Of a stretch of DNA of 64,000 nucleotides, positions 31,825-40,544 are shown piece by piece. This DNA comes from Arthrobacter methylotrophus (lineage in GTDB: Bacteria; Actinomycetota; Actinomycetes; Actinomycetales; Micrococcaceae): NCBI RefSeq assembly GCF_039539965.1, contig NZ_BAABED010000001.1, positions 1,984,001 through 2,048,000 of the forward strand, read 5' to 3'. Below the pieces are notes generated by a model that did not search any database, was not told the origin of the DNA, and saw nothing but the letters and a program-made list of their open reading frames with translations. Both the position numbers and the translations under genes were made by a program. The first letter of the stretch is position 1. Each line of letters starts with the position of its first letter.

Positions 31825-33006
31825 TCAAGTTCGGTCCTCGGGCCAGATGATCGTCTCGCCCATCGCTTCGAGGAACGCAGCGAAATTCTCCACGCACAAC
31901 TCACCCCGGACAACGGCACTGGCGATGCCGTCCCTCCTTGACCACATGAACCGGCTGTCGTCCTTGCCGGAGACTGTATGGACCGTCATGTCCAGACGAG
32001 CGAGTTCGGCGACCAGGTCGGGACCAGGTGAAGATGCCTGTGCAATAAGATTTACGACGCCATCCCACACCTGTTCGTAGCCCTCCCAGGACAGCGGCAC
32101 CGGCAACACCCCATGAGAGCGGCCGCGCGGTTTGATGGCAGAAAGCATGAGCGCGAATGGGCCCGCTTCGCCGCCGGGCATCCGGTTCAGACAAAAGCGC
32201 TTGTCGGCAGCCTTCTCGGCGCGTTCTTCCACCGCATAGGGGTTGGTACTGCGAGCCGCGTAGATCCGGGTCGTGTCCAGCGCGCGGAGCTCGTCAACGG
32301 GGAAGACCGACTCGTATTTGTTGGGGAAGACAAGCCGATCAAAGTACTTTCGGGCGCCCCAATGGTGCTTGATCCTCTTGCGAATGTCGTCAGCCTTTCC
32401 GACGTAGAACTGCCGGTACTCGTCAAAGACCAGGATGTAGGCGCCCGCAACACCGTCCCAATCCTTCAGCGACTGCACCTGTTTGAAGGTACGTCCCTTG
32501 GCCAGGACGTCTTGCAGCGCAGTCTCAAACTCGTTCACGTCGAGGGACGCGAAGTACCTCATTGATAAGTCGAAGTTCACTAAGGCGTCGTCGCGCTGTA
32601 CAAGCAGATACGCATCTGAGTGCTGGGTATGATCCTCGTCCCGGTAGGCCCAAGCTGTGTCGTCCCAAAAATCGTCACTGAACATCTCACGTCTCGGACG
32701 CTCCTTAGGCTTCCGATTCGGGTACGCGTACATCTCCCTTGTCATCTTGTGGCCGAATTTGGTGCCCCGAAGTTTTTCACCGAAGTGATCGACTCCTGGA
32801 GGCGGCTCTTCGATCGGAGCGATCATCAAATTGGGCCCGGTCGCCTCGGGGACGAATGAGTCGTGAGCGAGGAGATCAGAGACCTGGATGCGCCGGATCC
32901 TTCCCGTCGCCAGATTCCTCAGTGCCAGCTCAGCACCATCGCGGGCGGCGATTTGCCATGTGTCTCCGTCGAACTGGACATAAGCGAACAGGCGAACCGA
33001 TTTCAC
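31825..33006 (-). CDS. GIY-YIG nuclease-like protein
   Basis: This 393-residue protein has a small beta-rich N-terminal domain (residues 1-60), an acidic middle, and a GIY-YIG-like core. Motif A is GAY (188-190) then FYVG (200-203); an Arg follows at 209 (DDIRKRIKHHW), a Glu at 260-261 (NPYAVEERA) and an Asn at 274 (LNRMPGG). The first Ile is replaced by Ala, a tolerated variation, so nuclease activity is plausible but unproven. GTG 33006 has GAGG upstream. It stands alone in an accessory region rich in hypothetical genes and may serve defence or mobility. Confidence 0.7.
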   Translation of the reverse strand: MKSVRLFAYVQFDGDTWQIAARDGAELALRNLATGRIRRIQVSDLLAHDSFVPEATGPNLMIAPIEEPPPGVDHFGEKLRGTKFGHKMTREMYAYPNRKPKERPRREMFSDDFWDDTAWAYRDEDHTQHSDAYLLVQRDDALVNFDLSMRYFASLDVNEFETALQDVLAKGRTFKQVQSLKDWDGVAGAYILVFDEYRQFYVGKADDIRKRIKHHWGARKYFDRLVFPNKYESVFPVDELRALDTTRIYAARSTNPYAVEERAEKAADKRFCLNRMPGGEAGPFALMLSAIKPRGRSHGVLPVPLSWEGYEQVWDGVVNLIAQASSPGPDLVAELARLDMTVHTVSGKDDSRFMWSRRDGIASAVVRGELCVENFAAFLEAMGETIIWPEDRT

Positions 33007-33228
33007 GCCGCCGCCTCAGGTGCGGCATCTGAAAGGGCCGGCAGAGAGGATTCCTTAATCCACGTTTGTGGCAGGGGGAATGACGAGTCGAGCATCAGGA
33101 GGCCTTCCGCGACGGGTACCGGATCACCTTGACATCCCGGGTCGGGATCCTCAAGGGCGGCTCGCCGTCGACAGGCGAAACCCGAAATTTGTCTCGACCG
33201 ACGCGTGAACATATGCGATGCTGCCTGC

Positions 33229-33699
33229 ATGCCAATCTCCTGGTCCGACGCAGTAATGGATGCCGACAATGAAGTCGACTTGCAGCGGTATCGTCGGGCA
33301 GTAGCGCAGGCATGTGATCTCGAGCCGCTCATCGAGTCGTTTGCCAACGAAATCCGACGGGCCGGTAAATGGCCCACGACCACAGATGAGTATTCCAAGA
33401 TAACGAGCGATGTCACTCTCAGCACCAGACACTCGGGCGTGCGTCAGGTCTGGATTTCTCCGGACGCGAAGATGTGGGGAATCGGCCTCGGCGACGAAGG
33501 GTATAAGTCAGGCATCCAGCTCTACCTCGTCCGTAAGCGGTTCCACCAAGATCCCGACTTTGGGTATGAGGACGTGACCGTGACGATCGCATCAGAAGAT
33601 TTCGGGCCAAGGATGGACGCGATGGAACATACGAAAGACTGGGTTCCACGCGAGCTCGTCGGTTATCTCAGGGCCAACGACATTGCCATCCCGAACTGA
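33229..33699 (+). CDS. Hypothetical protein with a duplicated 3' end nearby
   Basis: About 156 residues from ATG 33229; an upstream ATG at 33205 is also in frame. It is a soluble alpha/beta protein without recognised motifs. Its last residues (MDAMEHTKDWVPRELVGYLR) are repeated by an inverted gene fragment 70 bases downstream. It is divergent from the GIY-YIG gene, separated by 222 bases. Confidence 0.6.
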   Translation: MPISWSDAVMDADNEVDLQRYRRAVAQACDLEPLIESFANEIRRAGKWPTTTDEYSKITSDVTLSTRHSGVRQVWISPDAKMWGIGLGDEGYKSGIQLYLVRKRFHQDPDFGYEDVTVTIASEDFGPRMDAMEHTKDWVPRELVGYLRANDIAIPN

Positions 33700-33770
33700 C
33701 TCTTCGGAGTTTTCACGCGGCCAATGCGGCCGCAGAGCGTCGCCGTGAATATGGTGCCTGGCAGGTCGAT

Positions 33771-33857
33771 TCAGGAAGGGATCTGGATTCCAGATGCGCG
33801 CAAGTAGGCGACAAGTTCCCGTGGTACCCAATCTTTGGTCCGGTCCACGGCATCCAT
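33771..33857 (-). pseudogene. Inverted fragment homologous to the end of the 33229-33699 gene
   Basis: Read leftward, ATG 33857 opens MDAVDRTKDWVPRELVAYLR and ends IQIPS with TGA, nearly the same peptide as the end of the preceding gene. The bases before it do not continue the homology, so only the 3' end remains. Two copies of GGGGGTTAT lie just beyond it (about 33884-33901). Confidence 0.7.
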
Positions 33858-33988
33858 CAGTTCGTTGAAAAACGGCGATAATGGGGGTTATGGGGGTTAT
33901 GACAACTTGCTAGCTAGAACGTTGGCGCAGTGGTCTGTTGCTTTGGCCCATAGGGCTCCGTGCCGTTCGCGGGGGATAGGATCAGGCC

Positions 33989-34792
33989 GTGACTTACCCG
34001 CCCGTTGAACAGGAGTACCGAGTCCTCCTTTCGCGCCTTCTGCGGCTTTACCCGACTGGCGGCGCGTCGGCCTCCCGCGTCCGCCTCCGAGACCCGCACT
34101 TTGAGGTCGGACATGTGGCGCACGGCTGGTACATGCGCTGTCATCGCGGCGTCCAGGCCGTCCTGGTGCTCGAAGATGCAGGCTTCCAGGTCGAAGCCGC
34201 TCCCATCCGCCGGTCGGTCCTGGAGCACGTTGTTGCTCTGAAATGGCTCGCAGCGCAGGGTAGCGTTGTCGCGGGCATCTTACGGCGCGGTGCCGCTAAC
34301 GACGCGAAGAGGCGCAAGGAAGCCATGCGGGCTGCTAACTGGACCTCGGTCGACCTGGGCCTCTTTGATGCCGTAATCCAGGACGGCCACGGCATTGACT
34401 CCCAGTACGACAACTTGCTGGCCTTCAAACACCGGTGTGAGAGGTTCGGCACATCGCATGATTGGACGACCTACCTCGCCGAGACTGCCCAGTCTCACCC
34501 CTCCTGGGAATCCGCTCTGCCCTACCTGGACGTCACCACGGGCAAGCCCGTGGCCCGCAACGCCCCAAACCCGCTGGTCGACCAGGCGGGCTTCTGCGCG
34601 ATCCACCTGCTCGAGGCACTGATCTGCATCAACCAAATCATCGACAGTGACAGCCTCGCCGCAGCGCTGGACGAGATCGAGCTCTTGGTGAAGGCGCTGG
34701 TCGTGCGCCAGCGACAAGAACGCGGGCTGCCGGTTCCGCCAGAGCTTCGCACGGATGAAAGTACGAAGAAGGCCAGCATCCCGGACTTGTGA
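33989..34792 (+). CDS. Hypothetical helical protein
   Basis: The 267-residue, soluble, mainly helical protein has segments such as RRSVLEHVVALKWLAAQ and GFCAIHLLEALICINQI that resemble the abortive-infection or DUF5677-type all-helical proteins found in accessory regions. No catalytic motif is visible. GTG 33989 is the first start, without a strong binding site. It converges on the integrase gene. I cannot assign a function. Confidence 0.6.
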   Translation: MTYPPVEQEYRVLLSRLLRLYPTGGASASRVRLRDPHFEVGHVAHGWYMRCHRGVQAVLVLEDAGFQVEAAPIRRSVLEHVVALKWLAAQGSVVAGILRRGAANDAKRRKEAMRAANWTSVDLGLFDAVIQDGHGIDSQYDNLLAFKHRCERFGTSHDWTTYLAETAQSHPSWESALPYLDVTTGKPVARNAPNPLVDQAGFCAIHLLEALICINQIIDSDSLAAALDEIELLVKALVVRQRQERGLPVPPELRTDESTKKASIPDL

Positions 34793-34851
34793 TCTTCTTT
34801 TTTGACCACATCTGTGGCATCGAGCTGCTCAAGAGGTCACTTTCACGCCTC

Positions 34852-35982
34852 CTAGCTGCGTTGGCCGAAGGCTCTGTCCATCGCCGCCGTCGTATCGCGA
34901 AGTCCTTCCGGCAGGAGGTGTGAGTAGCGATCTAGAGTTGTAGTGATCGATCGGTGCCCCAAGTGTTTTTGGAGCTTGTAGATGTCGAGCCCGGCATGCA
35001 GAAGCCAAGAGGCATTCGAGTGCCTTAGGTCGTGAATCCGTGGCCGCTTGGTAAGACCCTTTGATTGCGCCTTCATGATCGCCCGATCCCAGACACCCCA
35101 CGCGCGACGGTGGTCAATGTGAGTTCCGGCCGTGTTGAGGAATACAGGTCCGCCGGACTTTGCTGCCGCGAGGATAAGCGGACGCACCTTCGCAAAACCC
35201 GACGCGGGGAGGCCAATTGTCCTCTTGGACTGCCGGGTTTTAGTCGGTCCGATGTAAGAGACGTTATCTTCGTCTTTTGTCCAAGCGCGCACAACGTTTA
35301 CCACATGCTGGCCCGAGGCAGTAGTTTGGAAATCGCGGGCCTCCAATGCAGATGCCTCAGAAAACCTGAGACCAGTGTGTATCAAAAACGTGAAGAACGC
35401 TTTGTAAGGTTGGGAAAGTTCTGCCTCAACGATTGACCATTCGTCCGGTGTGAGGAATGTCGCCGTCTCCTCTGTGGCTTCACTCTTAGGCAGCGAGACG
35501 CCTTTGCAGGGATTGTCAGGCCGTTTCTTTTCCCGGACCATCGAATTGAAGGCTGCCGAAATGAGACCGTGCACGTTCGCAATTGTCTTAGACGTCAGTC
35601 CTTTTGACTGCATGCCCTTAATCCAGGCCACGATGTCCCTATACTCCACTTCCGTGGCGTCCATTTGGCCGAGCGTGGCTGCGATATGGCATTTAAGGTT
35701 CCCCTTATAGCGCCTGACCGTGTACCCGTTCGCACTCGTCAGCAGACCGATATGGTCCTCAATCATGCGTGTGACTGTGTACTTGCCCTTGAAGTAGTCA
35801 GTAGCGCTGTCCAAGGCAGCCCCCACGTTGCTGCCGTGGGCGAGGAGAACTGTGAGCAAGAACTTGGCGCTCTCCTCGCTGTCCATCCTTTGAGTCATCC
35901 GCGTCTTTGTGTCCGGGTCGATCCACCGGACATAGTGCGTGACGGTTCCGTCTTTACGTTTTCTATTCTCTATGCATGCCAC
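34852..35982 (-). CDS. Tyrosine recombinase / integrase
   Basis: This 376-residue integrase has an N-terminal arm-binding domain, a SAM-like core-binding domain (residues 70-155) and a catalytic domain with all the expected residues: Arg206 (TGLRFSEA), Lys248 (GPTKT), His317 and Arg320 (HDLRH), His343 (LGHRS) and Tyr353 (DRYSHL). It is the phage/ICE type. GTG 35982 starts it. It lies 121 bases from the 3' end of tRNA-Leu, as in elements that integrate into tRNA genes, so the DNA to its left is probably an integrated island. No excisionase is recognised. Confidence 0.93.
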   Translation of the reverse strand: MACIENRKRKDGTVTHYVRWIDPDTKTRMTQRMDSEESAKFLLTVLLAHGSNVGAALDSATDYFKGKYTVTRMIEDHIGLLTSANGYTVRRYKGNLKCHIAATLGQMDATEVEYRDIVAWIKGMQSKGLTSKTIANVHGLISAAFNSMVREKKRPDNPCKGVSLPKSEATEETATFLTPDEWSIVEAELSQPYKAFFTFLIHTGLRFSEASALEARDFQTTASGQHVVNVVRAWTKDEDNVSYIGPTKTRQSKRTIGLPASGFAKVRPLILAAAKSGGPVFLNTAGTHIDHRRAWGVWDRAIMKAQSKGLTKRPRIHDLRHSNASWLLHAGLDIYKLQKHLGHRSITTTLDRYSHLLPEGLRDTTAAMDRAFGQRS

Positions 35983-36070
35983 AAAAAACCACTATGCGTC
36001 GATCCCCCTTGCGGGTGTCGCATTTCAGCACTCACGTGGTTGGAAACTGCCAACGCGTGGTTGGAGACAC

Positions 36071-36097
36071 AAAAAAACCCCGGTTTCCCGGGGTTTT
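36071..36097 (-). terminator. Terminator of tRNA-Leu
   Basis: Read leftward, CCCCGG and CCGGGG pair around a small loop and a run of seven T residues follows. It begins 6 bases after the tRNA 3' end. Confidence 0.85.
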
Positions 36098-36102
36098 CTT
36101 TG

Positions 36103-36185
36103 TGCGCGGAGGGGGACTTGAACCCCCACCCCCTTTCGAGGACTAGCACCTCAAGCTAGCGCGTCTGCCATTCCGCCACCCGCGC
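36103..36185 (-). tRNA. tRNA-Leu(GAG)
   Basis: The complement strand folds as a class II tRNA: a 7-bp acceptor stem (GCGCGGG with CCGCGC on the other side, one wobble), a D arm with TGGCGGAATGGCAGACGC, an anticodon stem CTAGC/GCTAG with loop TTGAGGT giving anticodon GAG, a long variable arm, and a T arm with GGTTCAAGTCC. CCA is not encoded. An integrase gene follows on the 3' side. Confidence 0.95.
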
Positions 36186-36473
36186 AGGTGGTGTTCGGAG
36201 CCTTGGCTCTGCGCCTCTCGGCGCTTCTCTTTCCTCCGAAGCAGCGAGAAAAACTCTAACACGGTTTCTGGGAAATGAAAAAATCGGTACTGGAAGGGGT
36301 GCTACGGACGGGAATTAGTCCGCGACAATCTGCGTCAACCGGCGCGAAAACACCTGAAAACACGCGCACCCAAACCCCGTGGCGATGGGTAGGCTGAGGG
36401 AAGCGCGCGGGAGCGTCCGCACCATTCGCCTGCCCGCCGGAGTATGCGAATCCCAGCCAGCAAGGAGAGCTCC

Positions 36474-37778
36474 ATGACTGATATCCGACCCGAGGACGAA
36501 GTTGTCCGGATCTGCCAGGAACTCATTCGGATTGACACTTCCAATTTCGGAGACGATTCCGGGCCGGGGGAACGCGCGGCGGCGGAATACACCGCGGGGC
36601 TGATCAGCGAAGCGGGTCTGGACGTCGAAATCTTCGAGTCCGCTCCGGGCCGGGCCAACGTCGTGACGCGCATGGCAGGGGAGGATCCCGCAGCCGACGC
36701 CCTGGTGGTGCACGGCCACCTCGACGTGGTTCCTGCCCTCAAGGACCAGTGGTCCGTGGATCCTTTCAGCGGTGAACTCAAAGATGGTCTCATCTGGGGA
36801 CGGGGTGCCGTGGACATGAAGGACATGGACGCCATGATCCTCACTGTCATGCGCGATTTCGCCAGGACGGGACGCAAGCCCAAGCGGGACATCATCTTCG
36901 CCTTCTTCGCGGACGAGGAAGCCGGCGGCAATCACGGCGCGCGCTACGCCGTCGAACATCGCAGGGAACTTTTCGACGGCGCGACGGAAGCGATCTCGGA
37001 AGTGGGCGGCTTCTCGGCGATGATCGGAGGCCAGCGCACCTACTTGCTCCAAACCGCGGAGAAAGGCCTTTCGTGGTTGCGGCTCGTGGCCCACGGCCGG
37101 GCAGGGCACGGTTCGCAAATCAACACGGACAACGCCATCACCCGCCTGGCCGGAGCGGTGACCAGGATCGGGGAGTACCGCTGGCCGATTGAGCTGACTC
37201 CCACCACGCGACAGTTCCTCGACGGCGTCACCGAACTGACCGGCGTCGAGTTCGATCCGGACAACCCGGAGACCCTGTTGAAGGAACTCGGCACTGTGGC
37301 GCGTTTCGTCGGAGCCACCCTCCAGAACACGTCGAACCCCACACTCCTGAGCTCGGGATATAAGCACAATGTCATCCCCGAATCGGCCGAAGCCCTGGTG
37401 GATTGCCGGACGCTGCCGGGCCAGCAGGAGCTGGTTTTCGAAACAATCAAGCAGCTCGCCGGGGACGGTGTGGACGTCAGCTATGTCAACAAGGACGTCT
37501 CCTTGGAGGTGCCGTTTGCCGGCAACCTGGTGGACGCCATGATCGATGCCTTGCACTCGGAAGACCCCGGCGCCAAGGTGCTGCCGTATACCTTGTCCGG
37601 CGGCACCGACAACAAGTCGCTCAGCAAGATCGGCATCACCGGCTACGGATTTGCGCCCCTCATGCTGCCCGAGGAACTTGACTTCACGGGAATGTTCCAC
37701 GGCGTTGACGAACGGGTCCCGGCCGAGTCGCTCAAGTTCGGATCCAGGGTGCTCAGCACCCTGCTGAGCAACTACTAG
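36474..37778 (+). CDS. M20 family metallopeptidase / deacylase
   Basis: This 434-residue zinc hydrolase of the ArgE/DapE/ACY1 family removes acyl or aminoacyl groups from small substrates. Metal-binding motifs are visible: HGHLDVVP (His and Asp), GRGAVDMKD, the catalytic Glu pair DEEAGG, Glu in ISEVGG, and a His near the end (GMFHGVDERV). A dimerisation domain (GRAGHGSQINTDNAI) lies in the middle. ATG 36474 has AAGGAGAG upstream. The acyl-CoA dehydrogenase-like gene starts 11 bases after its stop, so the two form an operon. The exact substrate cannot be told. Confidence 0.9.
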   Translation: MTDIRPEDEVVRICQELIRIDTSNFGDDSGPGERAAAEYTAGLISEAGLDVEIFESAPGRANVVTRMAGEDPAADALVVHGHLDVVPALKDQWSVDPFSGELKDGLIWGRGAVDMKDMDAMILTVMRDFARTGRKPKRDIIFAFFADEEAGGNHGARYAVEHRRELFDGATEAISEVGGFSAMIGGQRTYLLQTAEKGLSWLRLVAHGRAGHGSQINTDNAITRLAGAVTRIGEYRWPIELTPTTRQFLDGVTELTGVEFDPDNPETLLKELGTVARFVGATLQNTSNPTLLSSGYKHNVIPESAEALVDCRTLPGQQELVFETIKQLAGDGVDVSYVNKDVSLEVPFAGNLVDAMIDALHSEDPGAKVLPYTLSGGTDNKSLSKIGITGYGFAPLMLPEELDFTGMFHGVDERVPAESLKFGSRVLSTLLSNY

Positions 37779-37788
37779 GGAGAATGCC

Positions 37789-38949
37789 TTGATCGCCGAG
37801 GAGATCCTGCCGGACGAGTTGCTCGACCGCATCAGGAGCCGTGCCGCGGACTACGACCGGAACAACTCGTTCTTCCACGAGGATCTGCAAGAGCTCGCTG
37901 CGGCGGGGTACCTGAAGGTCTTCGTCCCGGAGCCCGACGGCGGACTCGGGCTCGGGCTCGAAGCTGCGGCGGCGCTGCAGCGCCGACTGGCCACGGCTGG
38001 CCCGGCCACCGCGTTGGCCGTCAACATGCACCTTGTCTGGACCGGCGTCGCGCATGTCCTTGCGGCCCGCGGTGACCATTCCCTCGACTTCGTCCTCCAG
38101 GAAGCCGCCAAGGGCGAGATCTTTGCGTTCGGCATTTCCGAAGCGGGCAATGACTCGATGCTCTTTGACTCGGAGACGACTGCCGAACCGCGGGACGACG
38201 GCGCCTATAGCTTCACGGGACGGAAGATCTTTACGAGCATGTCGCCGGCTTGGACCCGTCTGGGAATCTTCGGCAAGGACCGCGATGCACGGGAGGGGAG
38301 CGGAGAGCTGGTCTTCGGCTTTATCGAACGCGATACTCCCGGTCACGAGACTCTCAGCGACTGGGACACCGTGGGCATGCGTGCCAGCCAATCGAACACC
38401 ACGCTCCTCCACGGTGCCGTGGTCCCGCCGGAGCGGATCTTCCGGAAGCTGCCTGTGGGGCCCCATCAGGATCCGTTGATCTTCGCGATCTTCGCGTGCT
38501 TCGAAACCCTGCTTGCCGCCGTGTATACGGGGATCGGGGAGCGGGCATTCACCCTCGCGGTTGAGGCCGCCCTGCGCCGCACCTCGGCCAAGTATGGGGG
38601 CCGCAGCTTTGCGCAAGACCCGGACATCCGCTGGAAGATTGCCGATGCCGCCATGGCAATGGACGCCATCGAAACCCATTTGTCGTCAGTAGCGCGCGAC
38701 GTGGATGCCCAGGCCGACCATGGCGCCCAGTGGTTTCCAAAGTTCGTCGGACTCAAGGTGCGGGCTACGGAGAATGCCCGGACCATGGTGGATTTGGCGA
38801 TCAGGGTGTCCGGAGGCTCCAGCTATTTCCGCGGATCCGAGCTTGAACGGTTGTATCGGGACGTCCTGGCCGGAATCTTCCATCCCTCCAACGATGAATC
38901 AGCGCACACCACAGTGGCCAACGCGTGGCTTGGGCCGCTCGAAAGCTGA
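37789..38949 (+). CDS. Acyl-CoA dehydrogenase family flavoprotein
   Basis: This 386-residue protein has the three-part fold of acyl-CoA dehydrogenases: an N-terminal helical domain, a beta domain around IFAFGISEAGNDS and FTGRKIFTSMSPAW, and a C-terminal four-helix bundle with RVSGGSSYFRGSELERLYRD. It binds FAD. The usual catalytic Glu is not obvious, and the sequence leans toward the flavin-monooxygenase-like branch (DszC / hydroxylase type), so the reaction may be oxidation or hydroxylation. TTG 37789 has GGGAGA upstream. It is cotranscribed with the M20 peptidase. Confidence 0.85.
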   Translation: MIAEEILPDELLDRIRSRAADYDRNNSFFHEDLQELAAAGYLKVFVPEPDGGLGLGLEAAAALQRRLATAGPATALAVNMHLVWTGVAHVLAARGDHSLDFVLQEAAKGEIFAFGISEAGNDSMLFDSETTAEPRDDGAYSFTGRKIFTSMSPAWTRLGIFGKDRDAREGSGELVFGFIERDTPGHETLSDWDTVGMRASQSNTTLLHGAVVPPERIFRKLPVGPHQDPLIFAIFACFETLLAAVYTGIGERAFTLAVEAALRRTSAKYGGRSFAQDPDIRWKIADAAMAMDAIETHLSSVARDVDAQADHGAQWFPKFVGLKVRATENARTMVDLAIRVSGGSSYFRGSELERLYRDVLAGIFHPSNDESAHTTVANAWLGPLES

Positions 38950-38993
38950 CGTGCCCGACAAGCTGGAACAGGTAGCCCGAATGGCCGCTGCTC

Positions 38994-39227
38994 CTAGACG
39001 GTGCGCTGCACGTTGAGTACCTTGCGGCGCAGCCAGAAACGCCGGCCGCCGCCGATGTAGAGGATGCTTCGCTCCAGTTCCCACTTGCCGTACTCGGAGT
39101 GCTCCACGAGCCGACGCCGCGCGTCGGGCAAGGAATCGTCAGGGCTCACAGTCAGCACGAGATACTCGTACTGCCTTGCGTAGTCCCGTCGGCGTTCCTC
39201 TGAACTGCTCAGAAATTGTTCTCTCAT
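38994..39227 (-). CDS. DUF5703 family protein
   Basis: The 77-residue protein contains the conserved actinobacterial DUF5703 pattern: REQFLSSSEERRRDYARQYEYLVLTVS at the start, then SEYGKWELERSILY and a basic end with RRFWLRRKVL. ATG 39227 has GGAGAGG just upstream. It is divergent from the acidic-protein gene, with about 40 bases between starts. The function is unknown. Confidence 0.85.
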   Translation of the reverse strand: MREQFLSSSEERRRDYARQYEYLVLTVSPDDSLPDARRRLVEHSEYGKWELERSILYIGGGRRFWLRRKVLNVQRTV

Positions 39228-39266
39228 CCCTCTCCATTTTCGTCTTTTTCGGGCTAACGTGAAGTC

Positions 39267-39539
39267 ATGAGCATCGATCCGCGTGTCGCGCTTCAGTCGC
39301 TGACAGCCGCCTTGGAAGAGCACCTTATTGCCGCTTCCGCCCGCCGGGGCGAAGGAGATCCCACTGTGGAGGCAGCGTTTTTCGCCGTCGCAGATGCCTT
39401 TGAGGTGTATGAGGATTCACTATACGAGGCCTACTCGGAAGTCACACCCCTCCAGGTGTTTGACGACGATGAAGAAGATGACGACGAGGACAGCAGCGAA
39501 CTGCTCGATGAAGACGAGCTCGAGATTTTGGACCAGTAG
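39267..39539 (+). CDS. Small acidic conserved protein
   Basis: The 90-residue protein has an N-terminal helical part (about residues 1-65) and a very acidic tail of Asp and Glu (FDDDEEDDDEDSSELL). Similar actinobacterial proteins carry the label primosomal protein, which I do not find convincing from sequence. ATG 39267 has a GTGAAG-type site. It shares a short divergent promoter region with the DUF5703 gene, a pairing that is likely conserved. Confidence 0.75.
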   Translation: MSIDPRVALQSLTAALEEHLIAASARRGEGDPTVEAAFFAVADAFEVYEDSLYEAYSEVTPLQVFDDDEEDDDEDSSELLDEDELEILDQ

Positions 39540-39559
39540 GGCCACCGTTTCAGGCATGG

Positions 39560-40492
39560 TCACATCGTCGAAACGTCCTCCAGTGCCCGGGAGATTTCGG
39601 TGGGAAGCGGCGCCAGCTGTGCATCGAGTAGTTCCTTGAGCTGAACGGCATTGCGTGCGCCTACTACAGCCGTTGACACGGCTGGTCGGGAGAGCAGCCA
39701 GCTCAGCGAAACATCCACGGCGGAGCGTCCCAATCCACGCCCGGCCATGGCCACTGCTTCCACGATCCGGGCGCCCCGCGCGTCGAGGTACTTGTCGACG
39801 TAGCCGCTCAGGCGGTGCTCCGCTGCCCGGGATTCGGAGGGGATCTGTCCACGGTATTTGCCACTGAGCACGCCGCGGCCGAGGGGACCCCAGGCCATGA
39901 GGCCGAGGCCGGCGTCCTCGACGGCGGGCACCAGTTCGTCTTCCGGCTTGCGGTGCAGGAGCGAGTATTCAGATTGATTGGCCACCATGGTGAATCCCGC
40001 AACGGCGGACGCCTTGGCGGTCTGCCAACCGTTGTAATTGGAGACGCCGACGTACCGGGCGCGTCCTGACCGCAGAGCAAGGTCGAGCGCGGAAAGCGTT
40101 TCGTCCAACGGAACATTGCCGTCCCACGCATGGGCAAACCAGATGTCAACGTAGTCGGTTCCCAAGCGGGCAAGGCTGGCGTCGAGCGCGGACAGCATGG
40201 AGCCGCGGGACGCATCGATACTCCGTCGGCCGTCCGACGTCGAGACGCCCGCCTTCGTGGAGAGGACAAGCTCCGAGCGCGCAACGACGTCGCCCAGCAT
40301 GGAGCCCAGGAGAGCCTCGGCTTGTCCACCGGCGTAGGAGGCCGCGGTGTCGATCATGGTCCCGCCAGCTGAAACGAAGGTATGCAGCAGCTCGCGCGCA
40401 TCCTGTTCGTCCGTTTCTTCCGCCCAGGACATGGTGCCCAGGGAAAGGGTAGACACCCGAAACCCGCTATTGCCGACGTAACGCTGCTGCAT
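39560..40492 (-). CDS. Aldo/keto reductase
   Basis: This 310-residue NADPH-dependent oxidoreductase has a TIM barrel. The catalytic tetrad is visible: Asp and Tyr in [11 protein letters not shown], Lys in LVLSTKAG, and His in DIWFAHAWD. The phosphate-binding C-terminal segment is present ([18 protein letters not shown]). Length is typical. It starts at ATG 40492 and is divergent from uppP, with 52 bases between them. The substrate is not deducible. Confidence 0.92.
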   Translation of the reverse strand: MQQRYVGNSGFRVSTLSLGTMSWAEETDEQDARELLHTFVSAGGTMIDTAASYAGGQAEALLGSMLGDVVARSELVLSTKAGVSTSDGRRSIDASRGSMLSALDASLARLGTDYVDIWFAHAWDGNVPLDETLSALDLALRSGRARYVGVSNYNGWQTAKASAVAGFTMVANQSEYSLLHRKPEDELVPAVEDAGLGLMAWGPLGRGVLSGKYRGQIPSESRAAEHRLSGYVDKYLDARGARIVEAVAMAGRGLGRSAVDVSLSWLLSRPAVSTAVVGARNAVQLKELLDAQLAPLPTEISRALEDVSTM

Positions 40493-40544
40493 AGCTGATA
40501 GCTTACGGGGAGTTCGGGTAGTTCATGACGTAGGGTCTATTCAC

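Noticed and set aside
33878..33901. GGGGGTTAT tandem repeat as a functional element
   Set aside because: Only two copies, no symmetry and no link to a promoter or gene start.
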